Under the pieces are notes generated by a model that saw only the letters and a list, made by a program, of their open reading frames with translations, was not told the origin of the DNA and searched no databases. Of a DNA stretch of 64,000 bases, positions 43,465-51,316 are shown one piece after another. A program made the translations under genes and the position numbers. Within the stretch, counting starts at the first letter, position 1, and each line of letters starts with the position of its first letter. Location: contig NZ_JAINVF010000025.1 in NCBI RefSeq assembly GCF_020400585.1, positions 1 through 64,000 on the forward strand, read 5' to 3'. The DNA is from Streptomyces sp. NK08204 (GTDB lineage: Bacteria > Actinomycetota > Actinomycetes > Streptomycetales > Streptomycetaceae).

Positions 43465-44226
43465 ATGACTGAACTCCCGGAGCTTTCCGGCAAGGTCGCC
43501 CTTGTCACCGGCGCGAGCCGCGGCATCGGCTACGGCGTCGCCGAGGCGCTGGTCGCCCGCGGCGACCGCGTGTGCATCACCGGCCGTAACGAGGACGCCC
43601 TGAAGGAGGCCGTCGAGAAGCTCGGCGCCGAGCGGGTCATCGGCGTCGCCGGCAAGGCCCACGACCTCGACCACCAGACCGAGACCGTCGAACGGACCAT
43701 GGAGGTGTTCGGCCGCGTCGACTTCCTGGTCAACAACGCGGGCACCAACCCGGTCTTCGGGCCGATCGCCGACCTCGACCTGGACGTGGCGCGCAAGGTG
43801 TTCGAGACCAACGTGATCTCGGCGCTCGGCTTCGCCCAGAAGACCTGGCACGCCTGGCAGAAGGACAACGGCGGAGCGATCGTCAACATCGCCTCGATCG
43901 CGGGCCTCGCGCCCTCTCCGTTCATCGGCGCGTACGGCGTCAGCAAGGCCGCGTTGATCAACCTGACCCAGCAGCTCGCCCACGAGTTCGCTCCCGCGGT
44001 GCGGGTCAACGCGATCGCCCCGGCCGTCGTGAAGACCAAGTTCGCGCAGGCCCTGTACGAGGGCCGGGAGACGGAGGCCGCCGCCTCCTACCCGCTGGGC
44101 CGGCTCGGTGTGCCCTCCGACATCGGCGGGGCCGCGGCGTTCCTCACCTCGGAGCAGTCCGAGTGGATCACCGGTCAGACGCTCGTCGTGGACGGCGGGA
44201 TCTTCCTCAACGCGGGCGTGGGCTGA
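43465..44226 (+). CDS. Short-chain dehydrogenase/reductase
   Basis: A 253-residue SDR with TGASRGIG, NNAGTNPVFGPIADLDLD, VNIASIAG (catalytic Ser) and YGVSKAA (Tyr-Lys), ending DGGIFLNAGVG. The substrate is unknown. It lies in an operon with the FabG-like gene and shares its promoter at 42554. A strong terminator follows. ATG 43465 follows AAGAGGAA. Confidence 0.9.
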   Translation: MTELPELSGKVALVTGASRGIGYGVAEALVARGDRVCITGRNEDALKEAVEKLGAERVIGVAGKAHDLDHQTETVERTMEVFGRVDFLVNNAGTNPVFGPIADLDLDVARKVFETNVISALGFAQKTWHAWQKDNGGAIVNIASIAGLAPSPFIGAYGVSKAALINLTQQLAHEFAPAVRVNAIAPAVVKTKFAQALYEGRETEAAASYPLGRLGVPSDIGGAAAFLTSEQSEWITGQTLVVDGGIFLNAGVG

Positions 44227-44232
44227 TCGTCC

Positions 44233-44272
44233 CTTTCCGGGCGCCGCTCCCAGCCGGACGGCGCCCGGAAAG
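44233..44272 (+). terminator. Strong hairpin terminator of the SDR operon
   Basis: A perfect 14-bp stem (44233-44246 with 44259-44272) with a 12-nt loop starts 6 nt after the stop. No T tract follows, as is usual in Streptomyces. Confidence 0.75.
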
Positions 44273-44413
44273 CCGTACAAGATCAAACACTGCCGGATGA
44301 CAACGTCGTCATGGTGAAATCGATCAAGAAGCCCTGCCCCGGGGGAGGTTCAGGTGACCCGACGCTGCGGTAAGGTCTGCCGACCTTGGTATGGCAGATC
44401 GAGGAGCGTGCGC

Positions 44414-45991
44414 GTGTTCAACCGGAACCGATTCCTGCGGAGAGTCGCGGCGATCGCGTCCATATCCCTGCTGACCGGATGCGGTCTGCTGTCCGGCGGC
44501 GACACCGGCGACGAGAAAACGATCGTCGTGGGGACCACCAGCGCCCCCAGTACGCTCGATCCGGCCGCCGCCTGGGACGGCTCCTGGGAGCTTTTCCGGA
44601 ACATCTACCAGACGCTCCTCGCCTACCCCAACGGCGCCACCAGCCCGCAGCCCGACGCCGCCGAGAGCTGTTCCTTCACCGACTCCGGCAGCCGCACCTA
44701 CCGCTGCAAGCTGCATCCCGGGATGAAGTTCGCCGACGGCGACCCGCTGAACGCCAAGGCCGTCAAGTACTCCATCGACCGCATCCGCACCATCAACGTC
44801 CCCGGCGGCCCCGCCGGCCTGCTCGGCAGCCTCGAGGACGTGCAGACGATCGGGGACCGTGAGATCGTCTTCCACCTCAACAAGGCGGACGCCACCTTCC
44901 CGTTCGTCCTGGCCACTCCGGCCATGTCGATCGTCGACCCGAACGAATACTCCGCCACCTCCCTGCGCAAGGACGGCAAGGTGTTCGGCTCCGGGCCGTA
45001 CACGCTGAAGTCCTACACGGAAGGCAAGCAGGCCGTCCTGGCCCGCAACGACAACTACCGGGGCTTCGCCGACCGGAAGAACAACGGCGTGGTCATCCGC
45101 TACTTCCAGGACTCGGCCAGCATGGTCAAGGCGCTGCGCGCCAAGGAGATCGACGTCACCTACCGCGGTCTGGGCGCCGACGACATCATCGCCCTGCAGC
45201 GGCACGGCACCACCGACCTGCAGCTGGTCGACGGCGTGGGCACCGACATCAGCTACCTGGTCTTCAACCCCAAGGACCCGTGGGCCGGGCGGCTCGCCGT
45301 GCGCCGGGCGGTCGCCCAGCTGGTGGACCGGGGGGCGATCGCCCACAAGGTCTACAAGGACACAGTGGACCCCCTGTACTCGATGGTCCCCAAGGGGCTC
45401 ACCGGGCACACCACCGGCTTCTTCGACGACTACGGCGACCCGAGCGTCCCCAAGGCCCGCAAGATCCTCTCCGACGCGGGCATCACCCAGCGCGTCCCGC
45501 TCACCTTCTGGTACACCACCGACCGCTACGGCTCCGAGACGGCCGAGATGTTCAAGGAGCTGAAGCAGGAGCTGGACGGCTCGGGCCTGTTCACCGTCAC
45601 CCTCAAGAGCCGCCCCTGGAAGACCTACGTGGTCGGCTACCAGAAGGGCGAGTACCCGGTCTTCGGCCGCGGCTGGTTCCCGGACTACCCCGACGCGGAC
45701 AACTTCATCGCCCCGTTCGTCGGCCAGGACAACGCGCTCGGCACGCCCTACCCGGCCAAGGAGATCACCGACCAGCTGCTGCCCCACTCCCGCAGCGAGA
45801 GCGACCGCGCCAAGGTCGTCGACGACCTGGAGGCGGCCCAGCAGATCATCGTGAACGACGCCCGGCTGATCCCGCTGTGGCAGGGCCGGCAGTACATCGC
45901 GGCCAGCGACGACATCTCCGGCGGTGAGCAGGCCCTGGACCCGTCGACGATCATGATGATGTGGACGCTGCACCGCAAGACGAGTTGGTGA
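44414..45991 (+). CDS. Oligopeptide/dipeptide-type ABC transporter substrate-binding lipoprotein
   Basis: A 525-residue binding protein with an N-terminal signal peptide, lipobox LLTGCG and mature N-terminus LLSGGDTGDEKTIVVGTTSAPSTLDPAAAWDGSWELFRNIYQTL. This is the SBP family 5 pattern (DppA/OppA-like). The substrate is unknown. The permease and ATPase genes are not adjacent, so it either serves a distant transporter or has another role. GTG 44414 follows GAGGAG with good spacing; GTG 44408 is also possible. It is not preceded by an obvious operator. Confidence 0.9.
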   Translation: MFNRNRFLRRVAAIASISLLTGCGLLSGGDTGDEKTIVVGTTSAPSTLDPAAAWDGSWELFRNIYQTLLAYPNGATSPQPDAAESCSFTDSGSRTYRCKLHPGMKFADGDPLNAKAVKYSIDRIRTINVPGGPAGLLGSLEDVQTIGDREIVFHLNKADATFPFVLATPAMSIVDPNEYSATSLRKDGKVFGSGPYTLKSYTEGKQAVLARNDNYRGFADRKNNGVVIRYFQDSASMVKALRAKEIDVTYRGLGADDIIALQRHGTTDLQLVDGVGTDISYLVFNPKDPWAGRLAVRRAVAQLVDRGAIAHKVYKDTVDPLYSMVPKGLTGHTTGFFDDYGDPSVPKARKILSDAGITQRVPLTFWYTTDRYGSETAEMFKELKQELDGSGLFTVTLKSRPWKTYVVGYQKGEYPVFGRGWFPDYPDADNFIAPFVGQDNALGTPYPAKEITDQLLPHSRSESDRAKVVDDLEAAQQIIVNDARLIPLWQGRQYIAASDDISGGEQALDPSTIMMMWTLHRKTSW

Positions 45992-46072
45992 CCGACCGCG
46001 CCGCACCGGTTGTCAGTGGTCGCCTGTAGGTTCAAGGACCTGGAAGTGACCGCACATCGTGAGGACGTTGAC

Positions 46073-46756
46073 GTGACCGACACCGCCATGCTGCCCGAGT
46101 CCTGGCGCGGGGTTCTGGGTGACGAACTGCAGCAGCCCTACTTCAAGGAGCTGACCGAGTTCGTCGAGGAGGAGCGGGCGAAGGGCCCCGTCTACCCGCC
46201 GCGCGAGGAGGTCTTCGCCGCGCTGGAGGCGACGCCGTACGACAAGGTCAAGGTCCTCGTACTCGGCCAGGATCCGTACCACGGCGAGGGCCAGGGCCAC
46301 GGCCTGTGCTTCTCGGTCCGCCCCGGTGTGAAGACCCCGCCGTCCCTGCGCAACATCTACAAGGAGATGCAGGAGGAGCTGGGCCTGCCCGTGCCGGACA
46401 ACGGCTACCTGATGCCGTGGGCCCGGCAGGGCGTGCTGCTGCTCAACGCGGTGCTCACCGTGCGGGCCGGCGAGGCCAACTCGCACAAGGGCAAGGGCTG
46501 GGAGAAGTTCACCGACGCCGTCATCCGCGCGGTGGACTCCCGGCCGGACCCGGCGGTCTTCGTGCTGTGGGGGAACTACGCGCAGAAGAAGCTCCCGCTG
46601 ATCGACCAGAGCCGTCACGCCGTGGTCATGGGGGCGCATCCTTCGCCGCTGTCCGCGAAGAAGTTCTTCGGCTCCCGCCCGTTCACCCAGATCAACGAGG
46701 CGATCGCCCGGCAGGGCCACGAGCCCGTCGACTGGCGCATCCCGAACCTGGGCTGA
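46073..46756 (+). CDS. ung: Uracil-DNA glycosylase (family 1)
   Basis: A 227-residue base-excision enzyme that removes uracil from DNA. LGQDPYHGEGQGHGLCFSV carries the catalytic aspartate, and HPSPLSAKKFFGSRPF the catalytic histidine and the leucine-intercalation region. The overall length and both motifs match family 1 UDG. GTG 46073 follows GAGGA at 46061-46065. A perfect terminator follows at 46766. Streptomyces usually have more than one such gene, so this may be one of two. Confidence 0.96.
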   Translation: MTDTAMLPESWRGVLGDELQQPYFKELTEFVEEERAKGPVYPPREEVFAALEATPYDKVKVLVLGQDPYHGEGQGHGLCFSVRPGVKTPPSLRNIYKEMQEELGLPVPDNGYLMPWARQGVLLLNAVLTVRAGEANSHKGKGWEKFTDAVIRAVDSRPDPAVFVLWGNYAQKKLPLIDQSRHAVVMGAHPSPLSAKKFFGSRPFTQINEAIARQGHEPVDWRIPNLG

Positions 46757-46765
46757 CCTGACCGG

Positions 46766-46792
46766 GGCGGCCCCGTGTCGTACGGGGCCGCC
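46766..46792 (+). terminator. Hairpin terminator of ung
   Basis: A perfect 11-bp stem (GGCGGCCCCGT 46766-46776 with ACGGGGCCGCC 46782-46792) with a 5-nt loop followed by TTCC lies 10 nt after the stop. Confidence 0.75.
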
Positions 46793-46871
46793 TTCCGGGG
46801 ATTGCCGGTGCCGCCGGTTAGCGTCGGGTGACACAGCCGGCGAGACGGCTGACGACGGCCCGGAGGACGCG

Positions 46872-47387
46872 GTGGCGGAGCGACAGGAGCAGTCGGCACT
46901 GGACGACGTGCTGACGCGGATCGGGCAGGTCGTCATGCTGCACCACGGCGGTGACCGCGAGGAGGCCCGGCGCCGCTTCCTGGAGTTGTGGGCGGAGATC
47001 GGCGAGGACGGCGACCCGCTGCACCGCTGCACGCTGGCCCACTATCTCGCCGACACCCAGGACGAACCGGGGGACGAACTGGCCTGGGACCTGCGGGCGT
47101 TGTCGGCGGCGCAGGAACTCGCGGACGGCCGGGGCGGTGACCCGCTGAGCGTCCGGGGCTTCTTCCCCTCCCTGCATCTCAACCTCGCCGCCGACTACGC
47201 GAAACTCGGCCGCACCGATGCCGCCCGCAGCCACCTGCACCGGGCCCGCCGCGCCTCGAACGCCCTGCCCGACGACGGCTACGGCAACGGGGTCCGGGCC
47301 GCGATGGACCGCCTGGAGCTGCGGCTCGACGAGGACGGCTCCCGGGGCGGCGACGGCTGGGGGCCACCGAGGCAGCGGCCCAGCTAG
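46872..47387 (+). CDS. Tetratricopeptide-like helical protein
   Basis: A 171-residue alpha-helical protein, probably of two or three TPR-like repeats (DVLTRIGQVVMLHHGGDREEARRRFLELWAEIGEDGD, LHRCTLAHYLADTQ, LHLNLAADYAKLGRTDAARSHLHRARRASN). It is a likely scaffold. No catalytic motif is seen. GTG 46872 follows GGAGGA. A related protein is commonly found in Streptomyces as a hypothetical TPR protein. Confidence 0.78.
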   Translation: MAERQEQSALDDVLTRIGQVVMLHHGGDREEARRRFLELWAEIGEDGDPLHRCTLAHYLADTQDEPGDELAWDLRALSAAQELADGRGGDPLSVRGFFPSLHLNLAADYAKLGRTDAARSHLHRARRASNALPDDGYGNGVRAAMDRLELRLDEDGSRGGDGWGPPRQRPS

Positions 47388-47410
47388 GCCGATCGGTTCC
47401 CCGGCCCGCC

Positions 47411-47875
47411 TCAAGGCCCGTACGCCTGCTCGCAGATGGCCGCCTCGGGGCTGTCCCTGTGCCAGCCGCCGTACTGCCTGCCGAGAGCGCACACGTCCGG
47501 GGTCCCGGGCGCCGGCTGCGACAGGTCGAAGGTGTCGACGGGCGTCCGCCGGGGCCGGTCCGGGTGCGGCCGGGGGCGCGGTGGGGCGGGCGGCCGACGC
47601 GTGACCGGCGGTGCGACCCCGGGCGGGTGCGGGGCGACCGGCTCGCGGTGTTCCGGGTGCCGGGACGGGCCGACCATCTCCAGGGCCTCGCGGGCCGGTG
47701 CCTGCACCACCCGCGGCGCCGCGCTGCCGTCCGGCCGCGGCGCCGTCGGCTGGGTGGGCGCGGTCCCCGGCGGGGGACCGCCGGGTGTCGCCGGGCTCGG
47801 AACCGTCACACAACCGGAGAGGGCCGAGACGGCCACGGTGACCAGGAGCGCTGCGGTGGTCGTCGTTCGATGCAC
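47411..47875 (-). CDS. Putative lipoprotein with Pro-rich linker
   Basis: A 154-residue protein of unknown family with a signal peptide, lipobox LSGC, a very Pro-rich middle (about residues 26-115) and a small C-terminal segment (DVCALGRQYGGWHRDSPEAAICEQAYG) with two cysteines. It is probably anchored outside the membrane. ATG 47875 is the start. It is convergent with the TPR-protein gene, and no hairpin is obvious between the two stops. Confidence 0.75.
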   Translation of the reverse strand: MHRTTTTAALLVTVAVSALSGCVTVPSPATPGGPPPGTAPTQPTAPRPDGSAAPRVVQAPAREALEMVGPSRHPEHREPVAPHPPGVAPPVTRRPPAPPRPRPHPDRPRRTPVDTFDLSQPAPGTPDVCALGRQYGGWHRDSPEAAICEQAYGP

Positions 47876-47989
47876 CCGCGCTACTCTGCTGGTTCGGCGC
47901 CCGGCCCCGCACCGCCGACCGGAGGTTGGTGCACCGTACGGGTGATCTCGTGCCCCGTACGGAGTGCTTCCCGCCGCCGAGGGTGACGT

Positions 47990-48502
47990 TCAGTCGCCGG
48001 TCGCGCCGTCGATCCGCTCCCGGACCAGGTCGGCGTGGCCGTTGTGCCGGGCGTACTCCTCGATCATGTGGGTGTAGATCCATCGCAGGCTGAAGGGCTC
48101 ATCGGTGCGCCTGCTCCGTCCCTCGGACAGATCGTCGAGGCCGAGGCGGGCCGCGTTGTGCCGGGCGGTCTCGATCTCCCGCTGCCAGGTGGCGTACGCC
48201 TCCTGCCAGGTGTCGGCCTCGGTGAGGTGGAACTCGCCGTCGCGGTCCTCCTCGGTGCAGTAGATCGGCCCGGCGTCGTCACCGACCAGCACCTCGCGGA
48301 ACCAGCCCCGCTCGACTTCCGCCATGTGGCGCACCAGCCCCATGAGGGACAGCTCCGAGGGCGGTACGGACGCGGTCCGCAGCTCTTCGTCGCTGAGCCC
48401 CTCGCACTTCCAGGCGAGGGTCTGCCGGTGGTAGTCCAGCCAGCCCTCCAGCATGGCGCGTTCACCGGCGGTCTGGGCGGGCTCATGGCGTTCAGTCGTC
48501 AT
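47990..48502 (-). CDS. DinB/DUF664 family protein
   Basis: A 170-residue four-helix-bundle protein: LEGWLDYHRQTLAWKCEGLSDEELRTASVPPSELSLMGLVRHMAEVERGWFREVL has the metal-binding-type histidine (RHM), and IYTHMIEEYARHNGHADLVRERIDG carries the other two His positions. DUF664/DinB-like proteins bind metal, and relatives include mycothiol-dependent enzymes. The function of this member is unknown. ATG 48502 is the start. It stands 44 nt downstream of the TetR gene on the same strand. Confidence 0.88.
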   Translation of the reverse strand: MTTERHEPAQTAGERAMLEGWLDYHRQTLAWKCEGLSDEELRTASVPPSELSLMGLVRHMAEVERGWFREVLVGDDAGPIYCTEEDRDGEFHLTEADTWQEAYATWQREIETARHNAARLGLDDLSEGRSRRTDEPFSLRWIYTHMIEEYARHNGHADLVRERIDGATGD

Positions 48503-48546
48503 GCCCGCATCCTCGCAACACCGTGCGGGTTCTCACCAGGGCTTTT

Positions 48547-49137
48547 TCAGGTGCCCAGCAGCCCGCCCAGCAGCTCCCGCAGCCCCCTGCGCAGCTCCTC
48601 CAGGCCTGGTGTCTCGGCGCTGAAGGAACCGGCCGCGCAGGAGAACATCAGCCCGTCCGCCCACGCGACCAGCGACAGCGTGTGCCGGGCCGGGTCGGGC
48701 GAGCCGACGGCGGTCAGCAGCGCGGTGATCTGCTTCTTGAACACCGCGCCGGTCGCGTCGTAGAAGGCACGCAGCTCGGGGCGGCGGGTGGCCTCCAGGG
48801 CCAGTTCGTAGCGGGCGATCAAGAGGTCGCGGTTGCCGGTCAGGGAGCGGTGGACCGCGAGGGCCAGTGCGTCGGCCAGTGCGTCGGGTCCGATGGGGGG
48901 ATCCGGCATCTCCTCCAGGGCGAGCATCCGCGCCTCCCGCTCGGCGTGCCGGCGCACCGCGAGTTCCAGCAGCGCCTGCCGGGTGCGCGCCACGTTCGAG
49001 GTCGAGCCCTGTGGCAGTCCGGCCGCCTCGTCCACCGCACGGTGCGTCAGCCCGCGCATTCCCCGCTCGGCCAGCAGGGCGAGGGCGGTGTCGGCCACGA
49101 GATCGGCGCGGGAGGCGCTCGGGGTGCGTACGGACAT
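48547..49137 (-). CDS. TetR family regulator
   Basis: A 196-residue repressor with the TetR helix-turn-helix (ADLVADTALALLAERGMRGLTHRAVDEAAGLPQGSTSNVARTRQALLELA) and a ligand-binding helical body (KQITALLTAVGSPDPARHTLSLVAWADGLMFS). It is divergent from an FAD monooxygenase, with two matching 14-bp operators between the starts (49158-49171 and 49186-49199), so repression of that gene and of itself is expected. ATG 49137 is the start. Confidence 0.92.
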   Translation of the reverse strand: MSVRTPSASRADLVADTALALLAERGMRGLTHRAVDEAAGLPQGSTSNVARTRQALLELAVRRHAEREARMLALEEMPDPPIGPDALADALALAVHRSLTGNRDLLIARYELALEATRRPELRAFYDATGAVFKKQITALLTAVGSPDPARHTLSLVAWADGLMFSCAAGSFSAETPGLEELRRGLRELLGGLLGT

Positions 49138-49157
49138 GGGCCGACCCTATCTGGCTC

Positions 49158-49199
49158 ACTACGAATGTAGTACAGTCTGTCTGGCACTACAGGTGTAGT
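49158..49199. promoter_or_regulatory. Two TetR operators
   Basis: ACTAC-GAAT-GTAGT (49158-49171) and ACTAC-AGGT-GTAGT (49186-49199) have identical 5-bp arms with 4-nt centres, 28 bp apart centre to centre. That is nearly three helical turns, so both dimers would lie on one face. They lie between the two divergent starts. Confidence 0.85.
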
Positions 49200-49218
49200 C
49201 TCAACTTCAGGAGGAGTC

Positions 49219-50394
49219 ATGGCGCAGTCCGAGCGTGCGATCGTCATCGGCGGCGGCATCGGAGGTCTGGCCGCGGCGGCGGCCCTGCACCAGCGCGGCC
49301 TGCACGTCACCGTGGTGGAGCGGGCCCGCTCCCTGGAGCCCGCCGGTGCGGCCATCTCGCTCGCCCCGAACGCCCTGCGCGCCCTGGACCTGCTCGGCAT
49401 CGGGGAGGAGATCCGCGACCTGGCCGCCTGGCAGGGCGACGGAGGGCTGCGCACACCGAGCGGCCGGTGGCTGTCCCGCTCCAGCGCCGAGGCCGCCGCC
49501 GCCCGCTTCGGCGGCCCCCTGGTCCTGCTGCCCCGGGCCACTCTGGTCGAGCGCCTCGCCGCGCTGCTCCCCCCGGAGGCCGTCCGCACGGCCACCGCCG
49601 CAACCCTCGCCGACCGCGGCGACCGCGAGCGGCCCGCCCGCGTGACCGTCGGTGACACGGAGCTGGAGGCCGACCTGGTGGTCGGCGCCGACGGCATCCG
49701 CTCCCGGGTCCGCGGAGCGCTGTTCCCCGCCCACCCGGGGCCGGTGTACGCGGGGTTCACCACCTGGCGGGTGGTGGTCCCGCTGCCCGGCGTCGAGTTC
49801 GCCTCGCACGAGACCTGGGGACGGGGCCGTATCTGGGGCACGCACCCGATGAAGGACGGCCGGGTCTACGCCTACGCCGCCGCCACGGTCCCGGCGGGCG
49901 GCCGGGCGGCCGACGACGAGAAGGCGGAACTCCTGCGCCGCTTCGGCGACTGGCACGACCCGATCCCCGCCGTCATCGCCGCCGCCCGCCCCGAGGACGT
50001 CCTGCGCCACGACGTGCACCACATCGCCGAGCCCCTGCCGGCCTACCACGCAGGCCGGGTCGCCCTCCTCGGCGACGCTGCGCACGCCATGCCGCCGACC
50101 CTCGGACAGGGCGGCAACCAGGCCATCGAAGATGCCGTCGTCCTCGCGCACCACCGCGACGACCTGGCCGCCTACACGCGGGCCCGGCTGCCGCGCACGA
50201 GCGCCATCGCCCGCCGGGCCGTCAGGGTGGCCCGGCTCAACATGTGCGGCAGTCGCGCCGCCGTCGCCGTACGCGACACCGCGGTCAGCGCGCTCTCCAA
50301 GGCCGGGCCGGCGTTGTTCCTGCGGGGATACGACGGGATCGCGGACTGGCGACCGCCGTATGCTGCCGGGAGGAGACACGCAGGCACGCGGTAG
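49219..50394 (+). CDS. FAD-dependent monooxygenase
   Basis: A 391-residue flavoprotein hydroxylase of the PHBH/UbiH-like type: AIVIGGGIGGLAAAAALHQRGLHVTVVERA (FAD-binding GxGxxG), DLVVGADGIRSRVRG (DG motif) and GDAAHAMPPTLGQGGNQAIEDA (second FAD motif). It would hydroxylate a small aromatic or related substrate using NAD(P)H and oxygen. It is under the divergent TetR with two operators, so it may respond to its own substrate. ATG 49219 follows AGGAGG. The next gene begins 10 nt downstream. Confidence 0.9.
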   Translation: MAQSERAIVIGGGIGGLAAAAALHQRGLHVTVVERARSLEPAGAAISLAPNALRALDLLGIGEEIRDLAAWQGDGGLRTPSGRWLSRSSAEAAAARFGGPLVLLPRATLVERLAALLPPEAVRTATAATLADRGDRERPARVTVGDTELEADLVVGADGIRSRVRGALFPAHPGPVYAGFTTWRVVVPLPGVEFASHETWGRGRIWGTHPMKDGRVYAYAAATVPAGGRAADDEKAELLRRFGDWHDPIPAVIAAARPEDVLRHDVHHIAEPLPAYHAGRVALLGDAAHAMPPTLGQGGNQAIEDAVVLAHHRDDLAAYTRARLPRTSAIARRAVRVARLNMCGSRAAVAVRDTAVSALSKAGPALFLRGYDGIADWRPPYAAGRRHAGTR

Positions 50395-50404
50395 GGGAGA
50401 GCAC

Positions 50405-51316
50405 GTGAAGGTCGGCTGCATCGGACTCGGGGACATCGCGCAGAAGGCGTATCTGCCGGTGCTGAGCACGCAGCCGGGTGTCGAGCTCCACCTGCAGACC
50501 CGGACGCCCGCCACGCTCGACCGCGTCGCCGACTCCCTGCACCTGCCCGCCGGCCGACGCCATTCGACCCTGGACTCCCTGCTCGCCGCCGGCCTCGACG
50601 CGGCCTTCGTGCACGCGCCCACCGTCGCCCACCCCGAGATCGTCGGACGGCTGCTGGAGGCGGGCATACCGGTGTACGTCGACAAGCCGCTCGCCTACGA
50701 ACTCGCCGACTCCGAGCGGCTGGTGGAGTTGGCCGACCGCAGCGGCGTCTCGCTGTCCGTCGGCTTCAACCGCCGGTACGCCCCCGGTTACCTGCAGTGC
50801 CTGGACCACCCGCGCGAGCTGATCCTCATGCAGAAGAACCGGATCGGCCTGCCCGAGGAACCGCGCTCGATGGTCCTGGACGACTTCATCCACGTCGTGG
50901 ACACCCTGCGTTTCCTGGTGCCCGGCCCGGTCGACGACGTGACCGTGCGCGCCCGCACCGAGGGCGGACTGCTGCACCACGTCGTGCTCCAGCTCGCCGG
51001 GGACGGCTTCACGGCGCTCGGCGTGATGAACCGGCTCAGCGGCTCCGCCGAGGAGATCCTGGAGGTGTCCGGGCAGGACACCAAGCGTCAGGTGCTCAAC
51101 CTCGCCGAGGTGATCGACCACAAGGGACAGCCGACCGTGCGCCGCCGCGGCGACTGGGTGCCGGTGGCCCGGCAGCGCGGCATCGAGCAGGCCGTCCTCG
51201 CGTTCCTCGACGCCGTACGCGCGGGCAAGGTGCTCAGCGCCCGTGACGCACTGGCGACTCATGAGCTGTGCGAGCGGGTGGTACGAGCGGTGCTTGACCG
51301 GTCCGGCGCAGCCTGA
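50405..51316 (+). CDS. Gfo/Idh/MocA family oxidoreductase
   Basis: A 303-residue NAD(P)-binding oxidoreductase: VKVGCIGLGDIAQKAYLPVL (dinucleotide fold), EAGIPVYVDKPLAYELADSERLVELA (the YVDKP lysine), DDFIHVVDTLRFLVPG. Such enzymes act on sugars or inositols. GTG 50405 follows a GGGGAGA site. It is probably cotranscribed with the monooxygenase. Its 3' end overlaps by 83 nt the opposing lnt gene. Confidence 0.9.
   Translation: MKVGCIGLGDIAQKAYLPVLSTQPGVELHLQTRTPATLDRVADSLHLPAGRRHSTLDSLLAAGLDAAFVHAPTVAHPEIVGRLLEAGIPVYVDKPLAYELADSERLVELADRSGVSLSVGFNRRYAPGYLQCLDHPRELILMQKNRIGLPEEPRSMVLDDFIHVVDTLRFLVPGPVDDVTVRARTEGGLLHHVVLQLAGDGFTALGVMNRLSGSAEEILEVSGQDTKRQVLNLAEVIDHKGQPTVRRRGDWVPVARQRGIEQAVLAFLDAVRAGKVLSARDALATHELCERVVRAVLDRSGAA

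Noticed and set aside
44233..44272. Possible CRISPR or repeat unit
   Set aside because: It is a single perfect hairpin directly after an operon, fitting a terminator; no spacer-repeat pattern is present.
47990..48502. DNA polymerase IV from the name DinB
   Set aside because: This is the DinB/DUF664 four-helix family and unrelated to Y-family polymerase; the polymerase gene is at 8925.
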